Shown in pieces: positions 16,953 through 25,110 of a stretch of DNA of 64,000 nt (positions are counted from its first letter, which is position 1; each line of letters starts with the position of its first letter). A program made the translations under genes and the position numbers. The stretch lies in contig VAWN01000033.1 of NCBI GenBank assembly GCA_005885555.1, positions 150,118 through 214,117 of the forward strand. The letters run 5' to 3'. The DNA comes from Actinomycetota bacterium. GTDB taxonomy: Bacteria > Actinomycetota > Actinomycetes > Mycobacteriales > Micromonosporaceae. The notes beneath the pieces were generated by a model, which had not been told where the DNA came from, ran no database searches, and saw nothing but the letters and a program-made list of their open reading frames with translations.

Positions 16953-17936
16953 GTGACCTATCTCGCCGCCCCCGACCGGTACGACCGGATGACCTACCGG
17001 CGCAGCGGCCGCAGCGGAATCCAGCTGCCGCTCATTTCGCTGGGCCTGTGGCACAACTTCGGGCACGAGCGGCCGCTGGCCACCCAGCGGGAGATCTGCC
17101 GGCGCGCCTTCGACCTCGGCATCACCCACTTCGACCTGGCCAACAACTACGGGCCGCCGTACGGCAGCGCGGAGGAGAACTTCGGCCGGATTCTCAGCCT
17201 CGACCTGCGCCCGTACCGCGACGAGCTGATCATCTCGACCAAGGCCGGGTACGACATGTGGCCGGGCCCGTACGGCGAATGGGGATCGCGCAAGTACCTG
17301 CTCGCCTCGCTGGACCAGTCGCTGCGCCGGCTCGGCCTGGACTACGTCGACGTCTTCTACTCGCACCGCTTCGACCCGGACACCCCGCTGGAGGAGACGC
17401 TGGGCGCGCTGGACACCGCGGTGCGGGCCGGGAAGGCGCTGTACGCGGGGATCTCCTCGTACACCGCCGAGCAGACCGCGCAGGCGGTGGCCATCATGCG
17501 CGGGCTGGGTACGCCGATCCTCATCCACCAGCCGCGGTACTCCATCTTCGACCGGTGGATCGAGGACGGGCTGCTCGACGTGCTGGAGACGCACGGTGTC
17601 GGGTGCATCGCGTTCTCGCCGCTGGCGCAGGGGCTGCTGACCGACCGGTACCTCGGCGGGATCCCGGCCGACTCGCGGGTGGCCACCGGCGGGTACCTGA
17701 CCGAGGCGGACCTGACCGAGCAGACGCTGGCCCGGGTACGCGCACTGAACGAGCTCGCCAGGCGGCGCGGGCAGAGCCTGGCGCAGATGGCGCTGGCCTG
17801 GGCGCTGCGTGACCCGCGGATGACCTCGCTGGTCATCGGGGCCAGCAGCGTACGGCAACTGGAGGACAACGTCGGCGCACTGTCCACTATGGACTTCACC
17901 GCCGCCGAGCTGGCCGAGATTGACGAGGTGTCATGA
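16953..17936 (+). CDS. Aldo/keto reductase (L-glyceraldehyde-3-phosphate reductase type)
   Basis: About 327 residues. AKR tetrad candidates are the Asp in HFDLANNYG with its Tyr, Lys in ISTKAGY and His in FYSHRFD. The insert SAEENFGRILS, YDMWPGPYGEWGSRKYL and HRFDPDTPLEET are characteristic of the YghZ/MgrA branch, which reduces L-glyceraldehyde 3-phosphate and other aldehydes with NADPH. GTG 16953 follows TACTGT by 7 nt without a ribosome site, so it is probably leaderless. Its stop overlaps the next gene (ATGA), starting a three-gene operon. Confidence 0.88.
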   Translation: MTYLAAPDRYDRMTYRRSGRSGIQLPLISLGLWHNFGHERPLATQREICRRAFDLGITHFDLANNYGPPYGSAEENFGRILSLDLRPYRDELIISTKAGYDMWPGPYGEWGSRKYLLASLDQSLRRLGLDYVDVFYSHRFDPDTPLEETLGALDTAVRAGKALYAGISSYTAEQTAQAVAIMRGLGTPILIHQPRYSIFDRWIEDGLLDVLETHGVGCIAFSPLAQGLLTDRYLGGIPADSRVATGGYLTEADLTEQTLARVRALNELARRRGQSLAQMALAWALRDPRMTSLVIGASSVRQLEDNVGALSTMDFTAAELAEIDEVS

Positions 17937-18844
17937 AAGCTGTTGTCCTGCACCGGTTCGGCGGGCCGGAGGTACTCGCGCTGGAGCACCTGCCGGAACC
18001 GGTGCTCGGTCCGGACTACGTGCTGATCGCGGCCAGCGCCGCCGGGGTGAACCCGGTCGACTGGAAGATCCGCGAGGGGTACCTGGTCGGCCGGTTCCCG
18101 CACCACACCCCGCTGATCCCGGGCTGGGACGTCGCCGGGGTGGTCACCGCGGTCGGGCCGGCGGCCACCGGGTTCGCCGTCGGTGACGAGGTGATGGCCT
18201 ACGCGCGCAAGGACACGATCGAGCACGGTACCTACGCCGAGCTGGTCTGCGTCGTCGACCGCGCGGTGGCCGGCAAGCCGGCGGCGCTGAGCTTCGCGCA
18301 GGCCGCCGCGCTGCCGCTGGCCGGGCTCACCGCGCTGCAGGCGCTGGAGGCGGTCGGCGTCGGCAAGGGCGACACGGTACTGGTGCACGCCGCGGCCGGT
18401 GGGGTGGGACACCTCGCCGTCCAGCTCGCCCGGACGCTGGGCGCGGACGAGGTCATCGGTACCGCCTCCCCGCGCAACCACGACTTCGTCCGCTCGCTGG
18501 GCGCCACCCCGGTGGCGTACGGCGACCGGCTGGTGGCCGAGGTCGGCGCGGTCGACGCGGTCGTCGACACGGTGGGCGGGCAGGCCCTGGCCCAGTCGGC
18601 GTGCCTGGTCCGCGACCCGGCCCGGCTGGTGTCCATCACCGACGCGCAGGCGGTACTGCGGCATGGCGGGCGGTACGTGTTCGTCCGGCCGGACGGTGCG
18701 GGGCTGGCCCGGCTGGGCGAGCTGGCCGAGACCGGCGCGCTGCGGATCGAGGTGCAGCAGGAGTTCCCGCTCGCGGCCGCGGCCGACGCGCACCGGCTCA
18801 TCCAGGACGGCCACGTGCGCGGCAAGCTCGTGCTGACGGTGTGA
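17933..18844 (+). CDS. NADP-dependent quinone oxidoreductase-like MDR enzyme
   Basis: 303 residues, zinc-free medium-chain dehydrogenase/reductase. The N-terminal GroES-like part contains AAGVNPVDWKIREG and GWDVAGVV; the cofactor loop is VHAAAGGVGHLAVQLA. No cysteine zinc sites are seen. Such enzymes reduce quinones or enals with NADPH. It overlaps the aldo-keto reductase by 4 nt upstream and the kinase-like gene by 4 nt downstream. With the reductase it suggests detoxification of reactive carbonyls, an inference from pairing. Confidence 0.87.
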   Translation: MKAVVLHRFGGPEVLALEHLPEPVLGPDYVLIAASAAGVNPVDWKIREGYLVGRFPHHTPLIPGWDVAGVVTAVGPAATGFAVGDEVMAYARKDTIEHGTYAELVCVVDRAVAGKPAALSFAQAAALPLAGLTALQALEAVGVGKGDTVLVHAAAGGVGHLAVQLARTLGADEVIGTASPRNHDFVRSLGATPVAYGDRLVAEVGAVDAVVDTVGGQALAQSACLVRDPARLVSITDAQAVLRHGGRYVFVRPDGAGLARLGELAETGALRIEVQQEFPLAAAADAHRLIQDGHVRGKLVLTV

Positions 18845-19473
18845 AGGTACGGCCGGTCACGCCGCGGCGGCTCGTCGACGAACTGGTCGGGCGGATCGCC
18901 GCCACCGCACCGGACGGGTGGCTGCGGGTCGGCGTCGACGGCGCGCCGGGCGCGGAACCGGACCGGCTCGCCGACGCGCTGGCCACGCCGCTGCGGGTAC
19001 TCGGCCGGCCGGTGGTCCGGGTCGACACCGGGGACTTCCTACGGCCCGCGTCGACCCGGCTGGAACTGGGCCGGCACAACCCCGACGCGTTCTACGAGCG
19101 CTGGTTCGACCTGGCCGCGCTGACCCGGGAGGTACTGGCGCCGCTGGCCGCCGGGGGTACCGGCCGGATCCTCACCACGTTCTGGAACCCGGCCACCGAC
19201 CGGGCCACCCGGGCGCCGTACGTGACCGTGCCGCCCGGCGGGGTACTGGTGCTGTCCGGGCCGCTGCTGCTGGGTACCGGGCTGGACCTGGACCTGACCG
19301 TCCACTGTGCACAGTCGCCGGCCGCGCTGGCCCGGCGGCTGCCCGACGGGTACCGGTGGACGCTGCCCGCCTACGCCCGGTACGCCGAGGAGGTCGGGCC
19401 GGAGTACCTGGCCGACGTCGTCGTGCGCGTCGACGACCCACGCCACCCCGCACTGGTCGAGCCGGCGGGATAG
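18841..19473 (+). CDS. Uridine kinase-like protein lacking the P-loop
   Basis: 210 residues. The order of elements fits actinobacterial 'uridine kinase' proteins: VGVDGAPGAEPDRLADALA at the P-loop position, VDTGDFLRPASTRLELGR, FWNPATDRATRAPYV, GGVLVLSGPLLLGTGLDLDLTVHC, and the end DDPRHPALVEP. The Walker A lysine and Ser/Thr are missing: GAPGAEPDR stands where GxxxxGKS/T should be. It may be non-catalytic or bind nucleotide differently. GTG 18841 overlaps the oxidoreductase stop (GTGA). The stop TAG doubles as the first three bases of the next -10 box. Confidence 0.65.
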   Translation: MKVRPVTPRRLVDELVGRIAATAPDGWLRVGVDGAPGAEPDRLADALATPLRVLGRPVVRVDTGDFLRPASTRLELGRHNPDAFYERWFDLAALTREVLAPLAAGGTGRILTTFWNPATDRATRAPYVTVPPGGVLVLSGPLLLGTGLDLDLTVHCAQSPAALARRLPDGYRWTLPAYARYAEEVGPEYLADVVVRVDDPRHPALVEPAG

Positions 19474-19476
19474 GCT
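19471..19476 (+). promoter_or_regulatory. -10 box TAGGCT made from the preceding stop codon
   Basis: TAGGCT starts with the TAG stop of the kinase-like gene and ends 7 nt before GTG 19484. No Shine-Dalgarno sequence is seen, so a leaderless transcript is probable. Confidence 0.5.
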
Positions 19477-19483
19477 CGGTCGG

Positions 19484-20122
19484 GTGCTGCACTGGCCGGA
19501 CTGCCGTAACGTCCGCGACGTGGGCGGGCTGCCCACCACCGATGGCGGGCGGATCCGCGAGGGCGCGCTGGTCCGCGCCGACGATCTCGCCCACCTGACC
19601 GACGAGGGGCTGGCCGCGTGCCGGGCGGCCGGCGTGTCCCGGGTGATCGACCTGCGCGGCAGCGTCGAGATCGCCGAGCTGCCCGGCCCGTTCGCCGACG
19701 ACCCGGCATACCGGTGGCTGCCTTTGATCGACGAGGAAGCCGAACGGCTGCGCGACCTGGCGGCCGAGACGACGACCCTGGCGACGTACTGCGGCAGCGT
19801 CGGGCGCAACGCCCGCAACATCGTGGCCGGACTGCGGGCGGTGGTGGACGCGCCGCCGGGTACCGTCGTCGTGCACTGCAGCGCCGGCCGGGACCGGACC
19901 GGCATGCTCGTCGGGTTCGCGCTGACCGTCGCCGGGGTGGCGGCGCAGCACGTGGCGGCCGACTACGCGGCCTCGACCGCGGTGGACGCGTGCGAGCCGG
20001 AGACGATGCTCGGGCTGCTGGAGTACGTGACGGACCGGTACGGCGGGGTGGCGCCGTACCTGATCCGGCACGGAATGCCAGCGGCCGAGGTCGGCGCACT
20101 GCGCAACCGGTTGCGGAGATAG
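19484..20122 (+). CDS. Tyrosine-protein phosphatase (PtpB/SptP-like DSP)
   Basis: 212 residues. The N terminus (NCRNVRDVGGL-like; here DCRNVRDVGGLPTTDGG) and the P-loop HCSAGRDRTG are hallmarks of the MPtpB-type phosphatase family, with the general Asp-rich region following. It hydrolyses phosphotyrosine or phosphoinositide-like substrates. GTG 19484 is 7 nt after TAGGCT. The C terminus LRNRLR leads directly into the next gene, whose -10 again uses this gene's stop codon. A regulatory or detoxifying role is open. Confidence 0.88.
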   Translation: MLHWPDCRNVRDVGGLPTTDGGRIREGALVRADDLAHLTDEGLAACRAAGVSRVIDLRGSVEIAELPGPFADDPAYRWLPLIDEEAERLRDLAAETTTLATYCGSVGRNARNIVAGLRAVVDAPPGTVVVHCSAGRDRTGMLVGFALTVAGVAAQHVAADYAASTAVDACEPETMLGLLEYVTDRYGGVAPYLIRHGMPAAEVGALRNRLRR

Positions 20123-20125
20123 CCT
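20120..20125 (+). promoter_or_regulatory. -10 box TAGCCT made from the preceding stop codon
   Basis: TAGCCT begins with the stop codon of the phosphatase gene and lies 6 nt before GTG 20132, without a ribosome site: the same arrangement as at 19471. Confidence 0.5.
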
Positions 20126-20131
20126 CATCCG

Positions 20132-21655
20132 GTGTTCGATCTCCTGATCCGCGGCGGCGAGGTGCTGGACGGCACCGGTACCGCGCCGGTGCGCGCCGAC
20201 GTCGGCGTGCGCGACGGGCGGATCGCGGCGGTCGGCGCGCTGGACGGCGCTTCGGCGGCCGTCGAGGTCGACGCGACGGCCCGGTACGTGACGCCGGGGT
20301 TCGTCGACGCGCACTGCCACGCCGACGCGGCGCTCCTCCGGCCGGATGTCCAACTGGCGCTGCTCCGCCAGGGGGTCACCACCGTGCTGCTCGGGCAGGA
20401 CGGGCTGTCCTTCGCACCGGCCTCGCCGGCCACGGTGCAGTACGTGAGCACCTACTTCGCCGCCATCGTGGGTACGCATCCGGGCTTCGGCGGCGGGTCG
20501 GTCGGCGAGCTGATCGCCACCTACGAGGGCGCGACCCCGGTCAACGCCGCCTACCTGGTACCGCACGGGACGGTGCGCTACGAGGTGCTCGGGCCGGTGG
20601 ACCGGGCGGCCGGACCGGAGGAGCTGGCCGCCATGCGCAGGCTCGTCGAGGCCGGGCTCGGCGACGGGGCGGTCGGGCTGTCCAGCGGGCTGGAGTACGC
20701 GCCGGGGCGGTACGGCGACGCGGCGGAGCTGGCGTACCTGTGCGCTCCGCTCGGCACCCGGCCGTACGTGACGCACCTGCGCGGGTACGGCGTCCGGGCG
20801 GGCGTCGGCATGGGCGAGGCGTCGCAGATCGTGCGCGCGGCCCGGGTACCCCTGCATGTGTCGCACTACCACGGCCCGGCGGCGGACCTGCTGCGGTTGC
20901 TGGACGGCCTTGACGTGACCTTCGACAGCTACCCCTACCAGCGGGCGTCGTCGATCCTCGGCATGGTGGCGCTGCCCGACTGGCTGCCCACCGCGGACCT
21001 GGCGGCGACCACCGCGGCGCTGGGCGACCCCGAGGTGCGCGACCGGCTGCGGGCCGGCTGGTCCGGCGACCTGTGGCCGCGGATCACGCTGGCGTGTGTC
21101 GCGCACCCGGACTGGTCGTGGACCGAGGGGCTGACCGTACCCGAGGCGGCGGCGCGGGCCGGGCTGGAGCCGGCCGACTTCGTGGTCGAGCTGCTGGTGG
21201 CCGACCGGTTGCAGGTGGGCTGCGTGTTCGAGCGGCGGCCGCCGACCAGCGAGGAGTCGGTGCGTACCCTGCTGCGCGACGACCGGCACACCGGCGGCTC
21301 CGACGCGATCTACCTGGGCGGGCACCCGCACCCGCGGGCGTACGGCGCGTTCGGCCGGTTGCTCGGGCGGCACGTTCGGGAGCTGGGTGACTGGACCTGG
21401 CCGCAGGCCGTGGTACACCTGGCGGCGCGGCCGGCGGACCGGTTCGGGTTGGCCGGGCGGGGACGGGTACGGGAGGGGTTCGTGGCCGACCTCGTGGTGC
21501 TGGACCCGGACCGGGTCGGTGACCGGGCCACCTACGCGGCGCCCCGGGAACTCGCGGTGGGCATCGACGACGTGCTGGTCGGCGGGGTACCCGTGCTGGC
21601 CGGCGGCGACCTGACCGGCGCCCGGCCGGGGCGCGGGCTGACCCGCTCGGGCTGA
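20132..21655 (+). CDS. N-acyl-D-amino-acid deacylase family amidohydrolase
   Basis: 507 residues. The metal site HCHADA follows the beta-sandwich start (FDLLIRGGEVLDGTG). Further ligands are probably in THLRGYG, HVSHYHGPAAD and GGSDAIYLGGHPHPR, as in D-aminoacylases, which release D-amino acids from N-acyl forms. It precedes KDPG aldolase and KDG kinase genes, so the operon may degrade N-acylated D-amino acids together with 2-keto-3-deoxy sugar acids. The last codons are part of a four-unit DNA repeat that continues past the stop. Confidence 0.87.
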   Translation: MFDLLIRGGEVLDGTGTAPVRADVGVRDGRIAAVGALDGASAAVEVDATARYVTPGFVDAHCHADAALLRPDVQLALLRQGVTTVLLGQDGLSFAPASPATVQYVSTYFAAIVGTHPGFGGGSVGELIATYEGATPVNAAYLVPHGTVRYEVLGPVDRAAGPEELAAMRRLVEAGLGDGAVGLSSGLEYAPGRYGDAAELAYLCAPLGTRPYVTHLRGYGVRAGVGMGEASQIVRAARVPLHVSHYHGPAADLLRLLDGLDVTFDSYPYQRASSILGMVALPDWLPTADLAATTAALGDPEVRDRLRAGWSGDLWPRITLACVAHPDWSWTEGLTVPEAAARAGLEPADFVVELLVADRLQVGCVFERRPPTSEESVRTLLRDDRHTGGSDAIYLGGHPHPRAYGAFGRLLGRHVRELGDWTWPQAVVHLAARPADRFGLAGRGRVREGFVADLVVLDPDRVGDRATYAAPRELAVGIDDVLVGGVPVLAGGDLTGARPGRGLTRSG

Positions 21656-21694
21656 CCAACGCCCGGGCTGACAAACGCTCGGGCTGACAACGCT
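21634..21694. repeat. Tandem 14-16 bp repeat spanning the stop codon of the deacylase
   Basis: Four consecutive units of the form CGGGCTGACAAACGCT (21634-21647, 21648-21663, 21664-21679, 21680-21694), differing by 1-3 bases or small indels. The stop TGA lies in unit 2, so the duplication added non-coding copies after the gene. Confidence 0.8.
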
Positions 21695-21706
21695 GAGGAG
21701 GCAACG

Positions 21707-22321
21707 GTGCGGCTGGCCCTCGCCGGTGGCGTGGTGGCGATCCTGCGCGGGCGGCGCGCGGAGCACCTGGACGCGGTGCTCGGTGTCCTCGTCGAGGCCG
21801 GCATCCGCAGCCTGGAGATCACCCTGAACACGCCGGGAGCACTGGCCGCGATCCGGCGTGCCGGCGAGACGTTCGGGCCGGACGTGACGGTCGGCGCCGG
21901 TACCGTGCGCACGGTCGACGACGTCGACGCCGCGGTCGGGGCCGGCGCCGCCTACCTGGTGTCCCCGCACACCGACCCGGCACTCGCGGCGCGGGTACGG
22001 CAGCTGGGCGCGGCATACCTGCCCGGCGCGTTCACGCCCACCGAGATCGTGGCGGCATGGGCGGCCGGCGCGGCGGCGGTCAAGCTGTTCCCGGCGCGGC
22101 TGGGCGGGCCACGGTACCTGCGCGACATCCGGGAACCGTTGCCGGACATCCCGATCGTGCCCACCGGCGGGGTGAGCGCACAGAACGTGGCCGACTGGTT
22201 CGCGGCGGGCGCCGTCGCGGTCGGCGTGGGCGGCACGCTCATCGGCGACGCGCTGGACGGCGGGGACCTGTCGGCGCTCGCGGCGCGCGCCCGTGACCTG
22301 ACGAAGGCGGTACCGGCGTGA
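21707..22321 (+). CDS. eda: KDPG / 4-hydroxy-2-oxoglutarate aldolase
   Basis: 204 residues. The Schiff-base lysine lies in AAVKLFPARLGG, the catalytic Glu in SLEITLNTPGA, and the phosphate-binding PTGGVS near residue 150. It splits 2-keto-3-deoxy-6-phosphogluconate to pyruvate and glyceraldehyde 3-phosphate. GTG 21707 has GAGGAGG 5 bp before it. The following KDG kinase would supply its substrate, making a complete two-step route from 2-keto-3-deoxygluconate. Confidence 0.93.
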   Translation: MRLALAGGVVAILRGRRAEHLDAVLGVLVEAGIRSLEITLNTPGALAAIRRAGETFGPDVTVGAGTVRTVDDVDAAVGAGAAYLVSPHTDPALAARVRQLGAAYLPGAFTPTEIVAAWAAGAAAVKLFPARLGGPRYLRDIREPLPDIPIVPTGGVSAQNVADWFAAGAVAVGVGGTLIGDALDGGDLSALAARARDLTKAVPA

Positions 22322-22356
22322 GCATTCGCTCACGGAGCGAACCAGGAAGGGCGTAC

Positions 22357-23298
22357 ATGAGCGATGTGGTCACGCTCGGCGAGACGATGGCGCTCGTCGC
22401 GGCGCCGGAGATCGGGCTGCTACGGCACGCCACGAGCCTGCGGCTGTCCTGCGGCGGCGCGGAGAGCAACGTGGCGGTCGGCGTGGCCCGGCTCGGCCAC
22501 CGCGTCGCCTGGATCGGCCGGGTCGGCGCCGACGAGTTCGGCGTGATGGTCCGGCGGATGCTCGCCGCCGAGGGGGTCGAGGCGCGGGTACGGGTGGATC
22601 CGGACGCGCCGACCGGGCTCATGGTCAAGTACCGCCGGACCGGCACGGTCACCCAGGTGCTGTACTACCGCAAGGGCAGCGCGGGGTCCCGGCTCGACCG
22701 CTCCGACATCGACGCCGACCTGATCCGCTCGGCACGGGTACTGCACCTGACCGGGATCACGCCGGCACTGTCGCAGACCGCGCGCGACGCCGTCGGGTAC
22801 GCCGTCGAGGTGGCGGCCGAGGCCGGCGTGACGGTCTGCCTGGATCTCAACTACCGCAGCAAGCTGTGGTCACCGGAGCAGGCCGGCCCGGTGCTCGCCG
22901 GCCTGGTCGCCCGCGCCGACATCCTGTTCGCCACCGAACCGGAGGCGCGGCTGGTGGTCGACGGTACCGGACCGGCCGAACTCGGCCGGGCACTGGCCGC
23001 ACTCGGGCCGGGGCAGGTCGTCATCAAGCGCGGCGCGCTCGGCGCGGTCGCGGTCGTCGACGGCGAGGCACTGGAGGTGCTGCCGTACCCGGTGACCGAG
23101 GTCGATCCGGTCGGGGCCGGGGACGCGTTCGCGGCCGGGTACCTGAGTACGCTGCTCGACGGAGGCGGGCCGGTCAAGCGGCTCGACACCGGGGCGCTGG
23201 CGGGCGCGTTCGCGGTCACGGTACCGGGTGACTGGGAGGGCCTGCCGCACCCGACCGACCTGGAACTGCTGCGCGCACAGGAGGGGGTACTGCGGTGA
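22357..23298 (+). CDS. kdgK: 2-keto-3-deoxygluconate kinase (PfkB family)
   Basis: About 313 residues. The PfkB signatures are GGAESNVAVGVARLG near the N terminus and DPVGAGDAFAAGY near residue 255 with the catalytic Asp. The order with KDPG aldolase supports phosphorylation of 2-keto-3-deoxygluconate. ATG 22357 has AGGAAGG 7 bp upstream; a GTG at 22318 overlaps the aldolase stop but lacks such a site. The next gene overlaps by 4 nt. Another sugar-acid substrate cannot be excluded. Confidence 0.9.
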   Translation: MSDVVTLGETMALVAAPEIGLLRHATSLRLSCGGAESNVAVGVARLGHRVAWIGRVGADEFGVMVRRMLAAEGVEARVRVDPDAPTGLMVKYRRTGTVTQVLYYRKGSAGSRLDRSDIDADLIRSARVLHLTGITPALSQTARDAVGYAVEVAAEAGVTVCLDLNYRSKLWSPEQAGPVLAGLVARADILFATEPEARLVVDGTGPAELGRALAALGPGQVVIKRGALGAVAVVDGEALEVLPYPVTEVDPVGAGDAFAAGYLSTLLDGGGPVKRLDTGALAGAFAVTVPGDWEGLPHPTDLELLRAQEGVLR

Positions 23299-23738
23299 TT
23301 TATGAGGTGCTGACGGGTACCGCGCGGGCCCGGCCCACCGCGGTGATGGCCGCGACGACGACGTGGCCGGAGTATCCGCGGGTGTGGCGCAGCCTGCTGG
23401 ACCAGGTGTGGGCGAACGTGCGCTGGGGCGGCACCGGTCCGAAGGGCCGCAACGTGATGCTCTACCTCGACGACGTGCCGCACGTCGAGGTCGGCGTGGA
23501 ACTGGACCAGCCGGCCGAGGTCGAGCCGCCGGTGATCCGCTCCGCGTTGCCGGCCGGCGAGATCGCCATGACCGTCCACAGAGGACCGTACGAGGGGCTC
23601 GGCGACGCGCACGAGGCGGTACTGCGCTGGTGCCACGACAACGGGCGGCAGCCGACCCGGCAGCGGTGGGAGATCTACGGGCACCACCACGACGATCCGG
23701 CACAGCTGGAAACCGAGGTGTACTGGCTCCTGCGCTGA
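23295..23738 (+). CDS. GyrI-like (AraC effector-binding type) small-molecule-binding protein
   Basis: 147 residues starting GTG (GTGA overlap with the kinase stop). The sequence PAGEIAMTVHRGPYEGLGDAH and WEIYGHHHDDPAQLETEVYW is typical of the GyrI-like/SRPBCC-related effector-binding domain, here without a DNA-binding domain. Such stand-alone domains bind or hydrolyse small ligands. Its place at the end of the KDPG operon suggests a ligand linked to that pathway, which is inference. The stop is 4 bp from the convergent hydrolase. Confidence 0.82.
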   Translation: MIYEVLTGTARARPTAVMAATTTWPEYPRVWRSLLDQVWANVRWGGTGPKGRNVMLYLDDVPHVEVGVELDQPAEVEPPVIRSALPAGEIAMTVHRGPYEGLGDAHEAVLRWCHDNGRQPTRQRWEIYGHHHDDPAQLETEVYWLLR

Positions 23739-23742
23739 ACCG

Positions 23743-24477
23743 TCAGACCGCGTAGCGGTCGGCGAACGCGAGCATCCGGTGCCAGGCGTCGGCGCAGTCC
23801 TCGCGGTGCTCGGCGAAGGTGCGGTCGAAGAAGGAGTGCGGCGCGTCCGGGTACACGTGCAGGGTGACCTCCACCCCGTTGCCGCGGATGCGCTGCGCGA
23901 ACGCCTCCACCTCGGGTACCGGCGTGAAGTCCTGCCCGGCGGCGAGCATCAGCAGCGGCACGGCGATCCGGTCGGCGACGTCGGCCACCCGCGACGGGAT
24001 GCCGTAGAACCCGATCGACCCGGCCAGGTCGGGACTTGCCGCGGCCTGCCGCCACGACATCGCGCCGCCGAAGCAGAAGCCGACGGTGAACACCGCGGTC
24101 GCGCCGGTCCGTTCCCGTACCCACGCGACCGCCGCGGCCGCGTCCTGCGCGACGGTCGCGACGTCCAGCTTCTCCATGTGCTCGCGGAACGGGAAGTCCT
24201 CGTCGCGCGCGCCGATGCCGGCGGTGCGGCCGAAGTAGTCGATGGCCACCGCGTGCAGCCCGGCCTCCGCCCAGCGCAGCGCCAGCTCCTTGTAGAAGCT
24301 GTGCAGCCCGCGCACGTCGGGCAGGATGACGATCGCCCGGTTGGACGGCGCCTGCGGGTCGGCGTGGAACGCGCCGAAGCGGGTACCGTCAGCGGACTGC
24401 AGGACCACGTCGCCGTGCTCCCCGATCGGGCCGGTCACCGCTGGCGCGGGTGGGCGGGCATCGTCTCCGTAGCACAT
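23743..24477 (-). CDS. Dienelactone hydrolase family protein
   Basis: 244 residues, alpha/beta hydrolase. The nucleophile Cys is in GFCFGGAM, the acid in AAGQDFTPVPE and the His in DAPHSFFDRTF, the Cys-Asp-His triad of dienelactone hydrolases, which open lactones in ring-cleavage pathways. The N terminus MCYGDDARPP is unusual but short. The actual substrate is unknown, since no aromatic-degradation genes are adjacent. It is a single gene on this strand, converging with the KDPG operon. Confidence 0.87.
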   Translation of the reverse strand: MCYGDDARPPAPAVTGPIGEHGDVVLQSADGTRFGAFHADPQAPSNRAIVILPDVRGLHSFYKELALRWAEAGLHAVAIDYFGRTAGIGARDEDFPFREHMEKLDVATVAQDAAAAVAWVRERTGATAVFTVGFCFGGAMSWRQAAASPDLAGSIGFYGIPSRVADVADRIAVPLLMLAAGQDFTPVPEVEAFAQRIRGNGVEVTLHVYPDAPHSFFDRTFAEHREDCADAWHRMLAFADRYAV

Positions 24478-24532
24478 TGCGCCATCCTCGCACGGCGGGG
24501 CGGACCGGGCACGGCAGCGCAGCCGACGTATG

Positions 24533-25081
24533 TCAACGGGTCAACAGGTCGTCGGCGGTGACCGGGTCCGCCGCCAGCCGTTCCCGCAGCCCGGCCGCGG
24601 TCGACGGGTCGGTGCGCAGCTCGTACCGCGACGCCACCAGCGTGACGTTGCCGGTGATGCCGTCGCGTGGGCCGGCGAAGCGGTACCCGACGGCGCCGAA
24701 CACCGCACCGAACAGCGCGCCGAGGATGATGCCGCCGAACAGCATCGACAGCACCGAACCGACACTGGTCGCGGTGAAGATGGCGGCGAACGCGGCGATC
24801 AGCGCGCCCAGCCAGGCCCCAGCCACGGTGCCGTACCCGGCCGCCCGCGCCACCGTCATCCGGCCTGCCACCTTCTCGACCAGCCGCAGGTCGGTGCCCA
24901 CGATCGTGGCGCGGTCGATGGACAGGCCGTCGTCGGCCAGGCGGGCCAGCGCATCCTGCACGTCGCCGAGCGCCGCGAACGTGCCCACCGGTACCGTGCC
25001 GGCGAGCACGTCACCCGGCCCGCCCGGCCGGGGCCGACCCGGCTTCCGGTCCACCGCCCGGTTCTTCGCCTTCTTACCCAT
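24533..25081 (-). CDS. General stress protein-like, glycine-zipper membrane protein
   Basis: 182 residues. A basic N terminus is followed by a GSP17M-like domain (GTFAALGDVQDALARLADDG...) and a Gly/Ala-rich double hydrophobic segment with small-residue spacing (GGIILGALFGAVFGAVGY), then a short C-terminal domain. This combination is annotated as 'general stress protein' in actinobacteria. ATG 25081 is chosen as the first Met before the basic segment; the frame upstream overlaps galE. It follows galE by 29 bp on the same strand and may share its transcript. Confidence 0.75.
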   Translation of the reverse strand: MGKKAKNRAVDRKPGRPRPGGPGDVLAGTVPVGTFAALGDVQDALARLADDGLSIDRATIVGTDLRLVEKVAGRMTVARAAGYGTVAGAWLGALIAAFAAIFTATSVGSVLSMLFGGIILGALFGAVFGAVGYRFAGPRDGITGNVTLVASRYELRTDPSTAAGLRERLAADPVTADDLLTR

Positions 25082-25110
25082 CCATCGACAGTTCCCGGCG
25101 GCGGCAAGAG

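Noticed and set aside
15078-17858. A long minus-strand frame (926 codons) opposite the secreted protein and reductase genes
   Set aside because: It is a mirror of high-GC codon use: the opposite strand has clear protein families, and this translation is Arg/Gly/His-rich without motifs.
19172-22333. A 1053-codon minus-strand frame
   Set aside because: It spans five real plus-strand genes and reads as low-complexity RRPA-type sequence; shadow frame.
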